From: Thiothrix sp.
GTDB lineage: Bacteria > Pseudomonadota > Gammaproteobacteria > Thiotrichales > Thiotrichaceae
Length of the DNA: 64,000 nt
Direction of reading: 5' to 3'
Assembly: GCA_008015155.1 (NCBI GenBank)
Contig: SSFA01000039.1
Coordinates: 18,443 to 82,442 of the forward strand
Every line of letters starts with the position of its first letter. Position 1 is the stretch's first letter. The notes under the pieces are model-generated. The model searched no databases and was not told the DNA's origin. It worked only from the letters and a program-made list of their open reading frames with translations. Below are positions 32,393 through 42,124 of the stretch, piece by piece. The position numbers and the translations under genes were made by a program.

Positions 32393-34480
32393 ATGAAGCC
32401 ATTGATAACGTGCTCTGCTAAATTGAGCCGCCATTTCGGTTTAGCCGCCTTGCTTGAAGCACCGCTGATTTATGCCAAAGAGGCTAGTCAGGTCATTGAT
32501 GCACAAGCCGTGTTAGCTTGGGGGCGTAAACCTAGTGCGACTAAAGCTGAGCACTTGGCACAAACCTTAAATCTGCCAGTATGGCGTTTGGAGGATGGAT
32601 TCATCCATTCGTTGGGGCAGGGCGTTTTAGGTGCTAAGTCCTACTCCTTAGTGCTTGATCGACAGGGCATTTATTATGACGCAACTCAGGCTTCTGATTT
32701 AGAGGATTGGCTAGCTAACGATCCAGAGCGTCGCTTGTTGGATAGTCAGTTATTAGCTAGAGCTGAGCAATTAATTCAAGACATTAGATACCATCGTGTC
32801 TCTAAATATAATAATGCCAGTCTAAATAGTGCTTCATTGCGCTTACCAGCTGGAAAAAAAGTGTTGGTGGTCGATCAAACTGCGGGCGATATGTCTCTTA
32901 AATACGGTTTGGTATCAGAAACTAGTGCTGAGCAAATGTTGAGGGCTGCTTTAACCGAGCACCCTGAGGCACAGATCTTAGTCAAAACTCATCCGGATGT
33001 GATTGTTGGTAAAAAACGGGGGTGTTGTCCAACAAATTTCCAGCACCCCCGGCTACATTGGATCAGCCAAGCGATTAATCCCCTGAGCTTATTGGCTGAA
33101 GTGGAGCATGTTTATGTTTTAACTTCACAGCTAGGTTTTGAAGCTTTGCTGATGGCTAAGCCGGTCACTTGTTTTGGTGTGCCTTTTTATGCAGGCTGGG
33201 GATTAACGGATGATCGTGCAGATCACTCTTTAGCGGTTTTTCAGCGGCGTCAGCGTAAGCGTTCAGTTATTGAAGTATTTGCTGCAGCCTATTTACTGTA
33301 TTCGCGCTACCTTGATCCAGAACAGGGAACTCGTTGTGAGCTTGAGCGAGTAGTCGAGTATATCGCTCTGCAAAACCACTATTCCTTGCTCAATGCTGGG
33401 TCTTTGTATGGCTTTGGCTTTAGCTTTTGGAAGCGTAATTATATTAAGCGCTTTCTCTATGCACCCCAGAGCCAAGTAAAATTTGTTTGGAAAAAGTCGC
33501 AAGCTTTAAAACAAGGATTTAATCAAAATTCTCGTTTAGTAGTCTGGGGCGAGCGTGCTGCGCCTGAGGTGCAAGCGCTGTCATTGGCTACTAAAGTTCC
33601 AGTCTGGCGTGTCGAGGATGGTTTTATTCGCTCCGTAGGATTAGGGTCTGATTACACCCCTCCGCTATCTTTAGTAGTCGATCAAAGGGGCATTTATTAC
33701 GACCCAAACCAAGCCAGTGATCTAGAAAATTACCTTGAGAATAGTGATTTTTCCCCTAAATTGCTCGAACGTGCGTCCCTTTTACGCAACAGGCTGTTGC
33801 AAAATCGACTCAGCAAGTACAATCTTGGAGCGGAGTCAGTAGTGGATGCGATTAAGGCAACTCCAGGTCAGCAAATTATCTTAGTGCCAGGCCAAGTGGA
33901 AGATGATGTTTCGATTCGTAAAGGTTGTGTGGATATTGCGGATAATACTGCTTTACTAAAAGCGGTAAGAGCTGCAAAGCCTGAGGCTTATATCATTTAT
34001 AAGCCACATCCTGATGTTGTGAGCGGGAATCGTCAAGGCAAGGTCGAAGCGGGTGTGCTTAAGCAATACAGTGATTTAGTGCTTGAAGATGCGAGTATCC
34101 CTGATTGTTTAGATGCAGTTGATGCAGTGCATACGATGACCTCGTTGGTGGGTTTTGAGGGCTTGTTACGTGGCAAGCAGGTTGCTTGTTATGGCTTACC
34201 CTTTTATGCAGGCTGGGGTCTAACCACGGATCGGCATAAAATTAAGCGGCGTACTCGACATTTAAATCTCGATCAACTTGTTGCTGCTACCTTAATCTTG
34301 TATCCGCGCTACATCAATTGGCAGACTGGGGCTTTCACCACGCCTGAGTACGCTGTTGAACTATTATACCGCCAATTGCAGGAGCAAGGCGGTCAACAGA
34401 AAAATAAAGTGAATTGGTTATATCGCCAAGCGCGGAAAGTGGTGCATGTATATCGTGGGGTTTTCAAGTTCAGGTATTAA
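32393..34480 (+). CDS. kpsC: KpsC, Kdo-linker glycosyltransferase of capsule assembly
   Basis: This 695-residue protein has two homologous halves. Each carries PVWR.EDGFI.S.G, then LV.D..GIYYD..QASDLE (near residues 63-110 and 401-448), later a VKTHPDV or YKPHPDV element, and FYAGWGLT. This two-domain layout is that of KpsC, which with KpsS builds the beta-Kdo linker on a lipid acceptor for group 2 capsules. It is full length. It precedes the polyketide synthase gene by 45 bases, which links linker synthesis to the putative lipid pathway. Confidence 0.93.
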   Translation: MKPLITCSAKLSRHFGLAALLEAPLIYAKEASQVIDAQAVLAWGRKPSATKAEHLAQTLNLPVWRLEDGFIHSLGQGVLGAKSYSLVLDRQGIYYDATQASDLEDWLANDPERRLLDSQLLARAEQLIQDIRYHRVSKYNNASLNSASLRLPAGKKVLVVDQTAGDMSLKYGLVSETSAEQMLRAALTEHPEAQILVKTHPDVIVGKKRGCCPTNFQHPRLHWISQAINPLSLLAEVEHVYVLTSQLGFEALLMAKPVTCFGVPFYAGWGLTDDRADHSLAVFQRRQRKRSVIEVFAAAYLLYSRYLDPEQGTRCELERVVEYIALQNHYSLLNAGSLYGFGFSFWKRNYIKRFLYAPQSQVKFVWKKSQALKQGFNQNSRLVVWGERAAPEVQALSLATKVPVWRVEDGFIRSVGLGSDYTPPLSLVVDQRGIYYDPNQASDLENYLENSDFSPKLLERASLLRNRLLQNRLSKYNLGAESVVDAIKATPGQQIILVPGQVEDDVSIRKGCVDIADNTALLKAVRAAKPEAYIIYKPHPDVVSGNRQGKVEAGVLKQYSDLVLEDASIPDCLDAVDAVHTMTSLVGFEGLLRGKQVACYGLPFYAGWGLTTDRHKIKRRTRHLNLDQLVAATLILYPRYINWQTGAFTTPEYAVELLYRQLQEQGGQQKNKVNWLYRQARKVVHVYRGVFKFRY

Positions 34481-34525
34481 CCCTGTAGAATGCGCCCTTG
34501 GCCTATCCTCCTGATTTTTTAGACT

Positions 34526-37500
34526 GTGACCATTGTGAGTAATAAAAAAACGACTTCTCAAGCCTGCATGCATGAAAAAATAGCGATTGTAGGTATAGCT
34601 TGCCGCTTACCTGGTGGTATTGCCTCTTTGGATGACTATTGGCGGGTTTTAAGTCAAGGGCAAGATGTTGTCACAGAAATTAGCAACGAACGCTTTGGCA
34701 CGGAGTTTTTCCAACACCCCAACCGCAAAGAAGCAGGTAAAAGTGTTACCTTTTCTGCGGGTGTTTTGCATGATGTTGAGCATTTCGATGCAGCTTTCTT
34801 CGGCATATCCCCACGTGAAGCGGAACAAATGGACCCGCAACAACGCTTGTTGTTGGAGTTAGCTTGGGAAGCCTTAGAAAATGGTGGTCAAATTCCAGAC
34901 CAGCTGGCAGGTTCTGATTGTGCAGTGTATGTAGGTATTGCTAGTACCGATTATTTGAATCGGCGAGTTGATGATCCAGCCTCAATGGATGCTTACACCA
35001 TGACGGGCAATACGGCGAGTATTGCTTCCAACCGTATCTCCTATATTTTGGATTTACACGGTCCGAGTGTTTCAGTCGATACGGCCTGTTCCTCTTCTTT
35101 GGTAGCGGTGCATCAAGCTTGCCAAGCGATTCGTAGCGGTGAAGCGAGTATGGCGATTGCAGGAGGCGTGAATATGCTGCTGCATCCTTTTGCCTTTGTT
35201 GGCTTCTCACAAGCATCGATGCTGTCAGCACGGGGGCGTTGTCGTACTTTCGATGCTAGTGGTGATGGCTATGTACGTGCGGAAGGTGCTGCCGTTTTAT
35301 TCTTAAAGCCACTCGCACAAGCTGAGGCCGATGGCGATCCCATTCATGCAGTGATCGTCAATTCAGGGATTAATGCAGACGGTAAAACTAATGGTATTAC
35401 CGTACCTAGTTATAACCAACAAGGTAAATTATTACGTCGGGTTTATAGTGCTGCAGATGTTGATGTGAATGATCTAGTGTATTTGGAAGCGCACGGCACT
35501 GGTACATCGGTGGGTGATCCGATTGAGACACGTGCCATTGGTGAGGTGCTCGGGCAGGCTCGTCATCCAGATAATCCCTTATTGATTGGCTCGGCCAAAA
35601 GCAATCTAGGGCATTTAGAAACAGCCTCTGGAATGGCTGGTTTGCTTAAGGCAGTTCTGACCCTAGAAAAGCAGGCTTTGCCGCCATCAATTCATGTTGA
35701 AACCTTTAACCCCAAAATTGACTTTGCAGGCCTCAATCTAAAAGTAGTGACTGAGCTTACGCCCTTAAAAGCGACTCAGCGCCGTCAGTTGGTTGGTATT
35801 AATTCATTCGGTTTTGGTGGGGCTAATGCGCATGTCTTAATTGAATCGTATAAGCCAAGCTTAGCCATAAACGCTACTAGCTCGCAGCTCACTCAACTCC
35901 CGCCGCTATTGTTGTCTGCTCGTGGAGAGCCTGCTTTAAAAGCAATGGCTAGCCAATATGCTGAACTATTAACAGATGAAACCAAGGCTTATGAGGATAT
36001 TGCTTGGAGTTTAGCTAAGCATCGAACGCATTTACCACAGGGCTTAGTGGTAGCTGCGCCGACTCGGGCAGAAGCCATTCAGGTTTTACAACAGTATGCA
36101 GAAGGCAAGAAAAATCTAGAGTATTTGGTTGAAGGGCGCGTTTTAGCTAAAGGAACACCACTTGCTTTAGTATTCTCTGGAAATGGCTCGCAATGGCAAG
36201 GTATGGGGGCGGTGCTATTTGAGCACGACTTAGTGTTCCGTGCCGCCGTTGAAGAAGTTGAGCAGTTATTAAATCCATATGTGGACTATTCGCTGATTGC
36301 TGAGTTTAAAGCTAGCGCTGAGCAATCGCGTTTGCATCTGACTGAAATTGCGCAGCCTTTACTTTTCGCTTTGCAAGTGGGCTTAGTGCGGGTTTTACAA
36401 GCAGCCGGTATTAAAGTTTATGCGACTTTAGGGCATAGCGTCGGTGAAGTGGCAGCCGCTTGGGCAGCAGGGGCTTTATCTTTGGAACAAGCCGTGCGTG
36501 TTATTTATGAGCGTAGTCATGCTCAAGGTAAAACGCGTGGACAAGGCCGCATGGCTGCCGCCAGTTTAGGCCTCATTGCTATGCAGGCAAAACTTAAGGC
36601 TCTGGGCCTGCAAGATAAAGTGGAAATTGCGGGAATCAATAGCCCTAATGCAGTGACTTTATCGGCGAGCTTAGCGGATCTTGAAATCCTTAAACTGTCG
36701 TTTGAGCAGGATAAAGTATTCTTCCGCATTCTTGATCTGGACTACGCTTTCCATAGTCATTGGATGGATAGCACTAAAGCGGATTTATTGGCCGCTTTAG
36801 AAGGCTTACAGCCCGTTAATAAAGATACAGGCATTCAGTTTATCTCTACCGTCTATGGGCGGGCGATGGCAGGCTCAGAGCTAACAGCTGAGTATTGGTG
36901 GAATAATATCCGTCAACCGGTTGCCTTTGAAGCAGGTATGAATCTACTACTGGATAGCGGTGTAAAAGCTTTCCTTGAAATAGGGCCACATCCGATTTTA
37001 CGTTCTTATATTAAAGAATGCATGGCGGCTAAATCAGTAGAAGGACTTAGCTTAGGCAGTGATCAACGCCATGCTGAGCAAGCTTTGACTGCGAAGAAGA
37101 CCGCTTATAGTGCTTGGCTGGCGGGTGGTGAATTAGATTTATCACTAGCCTTTCCTGCAGGCGGGCGTTTCATTCCCTTACCGAATTATCCATGGCAGCG
37201 AGAGCGTTATTGGTATCCTTTGACCAATGAAGGCCCCAACTTAGTGAATCGCCAACGGGTGCATCCTTTATTAGGTTATCGCTTAAAAGATGCTGATGCC
37301 ACTTGGGAGAACCAGCTCGATACTGCGAAGTTGCCTTATTTAGCTGACCACATTGTTGATGGTGCAGTGATTGTACCTGCGGCAGCTTATGTAGAAATGG
37401 CCTTAGCTGCTTCTGCACAATGGCAAGAGCTGGCAAGTCATACGTTAGAAAATTTCGAAATCCATGCACCTATTATGCTGGAAGAAAGCATTATTAAATT

Positions 37501-40500
37501 AGTGCGCTTCAGCTTGCAGATGAGTGATGGCAGCTTCACCATTACCAGTCGTGACCGTCTGAGTGACAATCCTTGGACTGTTAATGTGGTTGGGCGCTTA
37601 ACAGGATTGGTGCTAAAAGAGGTTAATGAGCTTAAACCTGTAGATAATAGCCTCAAAGCTCAAGCCGCGATTACAGCGCAAGAGCATTATCAGCTAACGG
37701 AAGCGGTGGGTTTAACTTATCTAGCAGCGTTCCAAGGTGTTAAGCAAGTATGGGTTAAGGGGCAAACGGCTTTAGCAGACTTGCAGATTCCTGAGAGTCT
37801 GGAAGCTTCATTTGCCAAACATTTGCTGCATCCAGCTTTATTGGATGCAGGTTTCCAAGTATTAGTGGATATTTTCCGTGAAGATATTCAACAGGGTCAG
37901 TTCGCAGCACTGATTCCAATTCAAATTACTAAGCTAAATTTATTTCAAGCCTCCGCTCGCGTGCGATCGCTACAGGTTAAGCTTAAAAAGCAAAGTCCAC
38001 GCTCGGTACTGGCTGATTTTGTTTTATGGGATGAACAAGGCGAGCTTGTCGCTGAACTGTTGAATTGTCGTTTCCGCGCAGTGCAATTTGCGCGTACACG
38101 CCAGACCCAGCCTGAGCTGTATGAGTTTATCAAAATTCCTAAGCCCTTAGTGACTCAGGCCGATCTAACGCCAGCTATTAATATTAAGCAGTTAATCCAA
38201 GCAGCTGAGCAAGTTTTAGAAGCTCAGGAGGCTAACTTACAACGCCAGAAGCATTTTACGCAGATTGCTCCACTTTTTGATGTATTGGCAACAGCGTTTG
38301 TTTGGGAAGCCTTGCAACCGCTATTGGCGAGTTATTCGGAGCCAGTTTCATTACAAACCCTGCAAGCTGATCATGCGCTTGTACCTGAGCAACAACCCTT
38401 ACTCCAGCGCCTACTCAATTTATTAGAAGAGGACTGTTTAGCTGAGCAAACGCCGCAGGGTTGGCAATTAGCAGAAGAGGCGGAACTTCCAAGCGCCCAA
38501 GATATTTGGCTAGCTATCTTAGGTGATTCTCCAGCTCATGTACCTGAGTTAGTTCTCTTAGGACGTTGTGGTGAGCATTTACTAGAAGTTTTGCAAGGTA
38601 AAGTCGATCCAGCGAGTTTGTTGCTACCTGCGAAAAGCAGTAATTATGAGCATTGGCTCGATAGTTCACCTAGTTTGCGGGCGAGTAATTTAGCCTTAGC
38701 TGCGATGCTCAAACAGTTAGTATCTGATTGGCCAGTCGCACAACGTTTAAGAATTTTAGAGCTATCTGGTGAGAGAGCTGCTTTAACGCAATTGATCGTG
38801 CCGGTGCTGTCTTGTAAGCAGGTCGATTATTGTTTTACTGATCGCGATGCGAGTCATTTGGCGCTGGCTAGCGAAGAGTTTAAAGCCTTTCCAAATTTCA
38901 CTACGCAACTACTAAGTCCTGAGTTTACTAGCGAACAAGCGGCTAGTTTAGTTCAGGAGGGTAAATTCGATCTGGTAGTTTGTGCGCAAACTTTAGAAAA
39001 CTGGGGTGACCTTGATCAGTTTCTGCCACGTTTATCTCAGCTTGCCAAACCTAATGCCTTAATTTTGTTTGCACAGGCTGCATCGAGCCGTTTCTTAGAT
39101 CTCACTCAAGGTTTACAACCGCATTGGTGGCTACCGGTTGCTGATGAAACAGGCCAACATTTTGTAGCGCGTTTGCATACACCGCAAGAGTGGCAGGCTT
39201 TGTTAGCTAAGCATCGCTTTGACCAGACTCGAATTAGTTTCGAGCCTTATGATCAGGAGAATGAAGCCGGGGCTTTTATCGTGGCCGCTCAACTCAATAC
39301 TGAGATTGCGGTACAGAAACCCAATATTGCTAGTCAATCTTGGTTAATCTTGGCTGATGAATTAGGTTATTCGGCCGATTTGGCGAGTGCACTGCAAGAT
39401 ACGCTCATGAGTTATGCGCAGCAGGTGACCGTGCAGACTGAATTTACCTCTGCTAGCCAATTTGACCATATTATCCATTTACAGGGCTTGTGTTTTAATG
39501 AGCCAGTGGACTTATTGGCTTTACAAGAACAACGTTGTATTAGCACTTTAGGTTTAGTCCAAGCTTTAGATAAAGCAGCTATTACTACTCAGTTGTGGTT
39601 AGTGACCGCAGGTGCTATGGAGGGAACTCAGCCAGCACAAGCACCGCTGTGGGGTCTAGGACGGGTACTGATGAATGAGCACCCTGACCTCAAGGTCAAG
39701 CTCATTGATTTGCAGAAAAGTCCAAGTTCGACTGAAGCAGCGAAATTGTTAGTGCAAGAATATCTGTCTGCCGATGCTGAGGATGAGGTGCTCATTTCCA
39801 CGGGTCAGCGTCAAGCCTTGCGTTTACATCAGACAGCACTGCTAGCATCTGAGCCCACTACACCTGCTGTTGCCTTAGATTTCACTGCACCCGGTTTATT
39901 AAAGCATCTTTATTGGCGAGCCTTACCTGAGCAGGTTTTACAGGCTGATGAAATTGAAATCCTCCCCAAAGCTACTGGCTTAAATTTCCGTGATGTCATG
40001 TATGCGATGGGCTTACTCTCGGATGAGGCAGTAGAAAACGGCTTTGCGGGTGCTTCCTTAGGCATGGAGTTGTCGGGCGTTGTACAGCGAGTAGGTAGGA
40101 GTGTCACTGATTTCAAAGTAGGGGATGCCGTTATTGGTTTTGCGCCAGCTTGTTTTAGTACACGGGTGATTACTCGCACCACTGCAGTTGCGCATAAGCC
40201 CAGCGGCTGGAGCGATGAAGAAGCGGCTACCGTGCCAACGACTTTCTTTACAGTTTATTATGCCTTACAACATCTAGCCCAGCTGGAGCCTGGAGAGCGT
40301 ATTCTGATTCACGGAGCTTCAGGTGGAGTAGGCTTAGCCGCGATTCAGTATGCGCGTTATAAAGGTGCTGAAATCTTCGCTACGGCTGGTACGGATGAGA
40401 AACGTGATTTTGTACGTTTAATGGGGGCAGATCATGTCTTAGATTCGCGTAGCCTTAAATTCGCCGAAGATGTGATGCGTTTAAGCCAAGGTCAGGGGGT

Positions 40501-42121
40501 GGATGTAGTCCTCAACTCTATTTCGGGTGAAGCAATTAACCGCAACTTGAGTATCTTGCGTCCCTTTGGCCGTTTCCTTGAATTAGGCAAGCGGGATTTC
40601 TACGAGAATAGCAAGATCGGTTTACGTCCTTTCCGCAATAATATTTCTTATTTTGGGATTGATGCAGATCAGTTACTCATAGAGCGTCCACAGTTGGCTG
40701 GACGTTTATTCCAAGAAATGATGAGCTTATTCCAAGCTGGTGTGCTGCGCCCACTGCCGCACCGAGTATTTACAGCACAGCGCATTCAAGAAGCTTTCCG
40801 TTATATGCAGCAATCACGGCAAATTGGCAAAGTGATTGTATCTTTTGAAACTGAGCAACTACAGCCCAGCCTTCCGGTTAAGACCGAAGGCCATTTGCAG
40901 TTAAAGGCAGAAGCAAGTTATCTGATTACCGGCGGTTTAAGCGGTTTTGGCTTGAAAACGGCTATCTGGCTAGCTGAAAAAGGTGCAAAGACACTCGTGC
41001 TATTAAGTCGCAGTGGTCAAGCTTCTGCAGAGGATCGGGAGAGTCTAGAGCGATTAACAGCAGCTGGAGTGCAATGGGTTACTTATGCCTGTGATGTGAC
41101 TGATAAGGATGCTTTGGCGGATGTCTTTGCTGAGATTCAAGCGAAGTTACCACCCCTGACTGGCATTATTCACGCTGCTATGGTTTTAGACGATATTATC
41201 CTGCGTAATATGAGTGCGGATAGTTTCCGCAAGGTCAGCGCGCCGAAGATGTTGGGTGCTTGGCATTTGCACGAACTCACTGAGGATTTAGCACTCGATT
41301 TCTTTGTGATGTATTCCTCTATTACCACTTACTTAGGAAATCCGGGGCAAGCTAATTATGTAGCCGCAAATCTCTTTTTGGAGTCTTTAGCGGAGTATCG
41401 CCGTCAACAAGGTTTGCCAGCTAGCTTCGCTGCCTGGGGGCCAATCGCTGATGCTGGTTATCTCACACGTAATGAGGCAGTGAAAGATGCCTTACAAAGC
41501 CGGCTAGGTGGTGCTGCTATCACCACTGCTCAAGCTTTAACTGTTTTAGAGCAGTTGCTACAAAGTCAGCAAACCGGTGTAGCAGTGGTGAATTGGGATT
41601 GGAGTACGCTGCAACGAGTCATGCCGAATGCCCGCTCGGCTAAATTTAGTGAGTTGCAACATGCGTTAGCGGGTGGCGATGAAACTAATGAGGAAGCAAA
41701 GGATATCCATGAACTAGTGGCAGGTTTAAGCCCTGAGGCGACTCACAAGTTGGTCACTGAAATGTTACTCGCTGAAGTCGGGCATATTCTGCGCTTACCG
41801 AATGATAAACTATCAGCTGATAAGTCGGTGTTTGATTTAGGCATGGATTCTTTGATGGGGATGGAATTAGTGCTCGCGATTGAGGAGCGTTTTAAAGTAC
41901 GCTTACCTGTAATGGCTTTGACTGAGGGGGCCACGGTAAGTCGGATCGCTGAGAAAATCGTTTCCCACTTACATCCACAAGACTCGGGTGCTACACCGAC
42001 CGAGCAAGAACTGAAACAACAATCGATTGCAGCGGTTGTAAAAAAACATGGTTCAGACATGACAGATGCTGAGCTAGCACAATTAGCTGCCAATTTATCG
42101 GCAGAAGAGGCGAGGAATTAA
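34526..42121 (+). CDS. Highly reducing type I polyketide synthase (KS-AT-DH-MT?-ER-KR-ACP)
   Basis: This 2531-residue single-module synthase has a ketosynthase at 14-440 with Cys188 in DTACSSS and the EAHGTGT histidine. An acyltransferase spans 550-850 (GHSVGE, Ser638). A dehydratase spans 910-1200 with His942 in HIVDGAVIVP and Asp1107. A methyltransferase-like region at about 1270-1560 has a degenerate SAM motif (LELSGER). An enoylreductase spans 1790-2090 (HGASGGVG), a ketoreductase 2125-2300 (TGGLSGFG, Tyr near 2278), and a carrier protein has Ser2442 in GMDSL. The set fits iterative synthesis of a saturated acyl chain. No thioesterase is present; the adjacent oxoamine synthase probably offloads the product. 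The start may be GTG at 34526, GTG at 34535 or the ATG at 34568. Confidence 0.92.
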   Translation: MTIVSNKKTTSQACMHEKIAIVGIACRLPGGIASLDDYWRVLSQGQDVVTEISNERFGTEFFQHPNRKEAGKSVTFSAGVLHDVEHFDAAFFGISPREAEQMDPQQRLLLELAWEALENGGQIPDQLAGSDCAVYVGIASTDYLNRRVDDPASMDAYTMTGNTASIASNRISYILDLHGPSVSVDTACSSSLVAVHQACQAIRSGEASMAIAGGVNMLLHPFAFVGFSQASMLSARGRCRTFDASGDGYVRAEGAAVLFLKPLAQAEADGDPIHAVIVNSGINADGKTNGITVPSYNQQGKLLRRVYSAADVDVNDLVYLEAHGTGTSVGDPIETRAIGEVLGQARHPDNPLLIGSAKSNLGHLETASGMAGLLKAVLTLEKQALPPSIHVETFNPKIDFAGLNLKVVTELTPLKATQRRQLVGINSFGFGGANAHVLIESYKPSLAINATSSQLTQLPPLLLSARGEPALKAMASQYAELLTDETKAYEDIAWSLAKHRTHLPQGLVVAAPTRAEAIQVLQQYAEGKKNLEYLVEGRVLAKGTPLALVFSGNGSQWQGMGAVLFEHDLVFRAAVEEVEQLLNPYVDYSLIAEFKASAEQSRLHLTEIAQPLLFALQVGLVRVLQAAGIKVYATLGHSVGEVAAAWAAGALSLEQAVRVIYERSHAQGKTRGQGRMAAASLGLIAMQAKLKALGLQDKVEIAGINSPNAVTLSASLADLEILKLSFEQDKVFFRILDLDYAFHSHWMDSTKADLLAALEGLQPVNKDTGIQFISTVYGRAMAGSELTAEYWWNNIRQPVAFEAGMNLLLDSGVKAFLEIGPHPILRSYIKECMAAKSVEGLSLGSDQRHAEQALTAKKTAYSAWLAGGELDLSLAFPAGGRFIPLPNYPWQRERYWYPLTNEGPNLVNRQRVHPLLGYRLKDADATWENQLDTAKLPYLADHIVDGAVIVPAAAYVEMALAASAQWQELASHTLENFEIHAPIMLEESIIKLVRFSLQMSDGSFTITSRDRLSDNPWTVNVVGRLTGLVLKEVNELKPVDNSLKAQAAITAQEHYQLTEAVGLTYLAAFQGVKQVWVKGQTALADLQIPESLEASFAKHLLHPALLDAGFQVLVDIFREDIQQGQFAALIPIQITKLNLFQASARVRSLQVKLKKQSPRSVLADFVLWDEQGELVAELLNCRFRAVQFARTRQTQPELYEFIKIPKPLVTQADLTPAINIKQLIQAAEQVLEAQEANLQRQKHFTQIAPLFDVLATAFVWEALQPLLASYSEPVSLQTLQADHALVPEQQPLLQRLLNLLEEDCLAEQTPQGWQLAEEAELPSAQDIWLAILGDSPAHVPELVLLGRCGEHLLEVLQGKVDPASLLLPAKSSNYEHWLDSSPSLRASNLALAAMLKQLVSDWPVAQRLRILELSGERAALTQLIVPVLSCKQVDYCFTDRDASHLALASEEFKAFPNFTTQLLSPEFTSEQAASLVQEGKFDLVVCAQTLENWGDLDQFLPRLSQLAKPNALILFAQAASSRFLDLTQGLQPHWWLPVADETGQHFVARLHTPQEWQALLAKHRFDQTRISFEPYDQENEAGAFIVAAQLNTEIAVQKPNIASQSWLILADELGYSADLASALQDTLMSYAQQVTVQTEFTSASQFDHIIHLQGLCFNEPVDLLALQEQRCISTLGLVQALDKAAITTQLWLVTAGAMEGTQPAQAPLWGLGRVLMNEHPDLKVKLIDLQKSPSSTEAAKLLVQEYLSADAEDEVLISTGQRQALRLHQTALLASEPTTPAVALDFTAPGLLKHLYWRALPEQVLQADEIEILPKATGLNFRDVMYAMGLLSDEAVENGFAGASLGMELSGVVQRVGRSVTDFKVGDAVIGFAPACFSTRVITRTTAVAHKPSGWSDEEAATVPTTFFTVYYALQHLAQLEPGERILIHGASGGVGLAAIQYARYKGAEIFATAGTDEKRDFVRLMGADHVLDSRSLKFAEDVMRLSQGQGVDVVLNSISGEAINRNLSILRPFGRFLELGKRDFYENSKIGLRPFRNNISYFGIDADQLLIERPQLAGRLFQEMMSLFQAGVLRPLPHRVFTAQRIQEAFRYMQQSRQIGKVIVSFETEQLQPSLPVKTEGHLQLKAEASYLITGGLSGFGLKTAIWLAEKGAKTLVLLSRSGQASAEDRESLERLTAAGVQWVTYACDVTDKDALADVFAEIQAKLPPLTGIIHAAMVLDDIILRNMSADSFRKVSAPKMLGAWHLHELTEDLALDFFVMYSSITTYLGNPGQANYVAANLFLESLAEYRRQQGLPASFAAWGPIADAGYLTRNEAVKDALQSRLGGAAITTAQALTVLEQLLQSQQTGVAVVNWDWSTLQRVMPNARSAKFSELQHALAGGDETNEEAKDIHELVAGLSPEATHKLVTEMLLAEVGHILRLPNDKLSADKSVFDLGMDSLMGMELVLAIEERFKVRLPVMALTEGATVSRIAEKIVSHLHPQDSGATPTEQELKQQSIAAVVKKHGSDMTDAELAQLAANLSAEEARN

Positions 42122-42124
42122 GCC

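Noticed and set aside
32393..34480. kpsC internal repeat as an assembly duplication
   Set aside because: The two halves are strongly diverged at DNA and protein level and match the known two-domain plan of KpsC.
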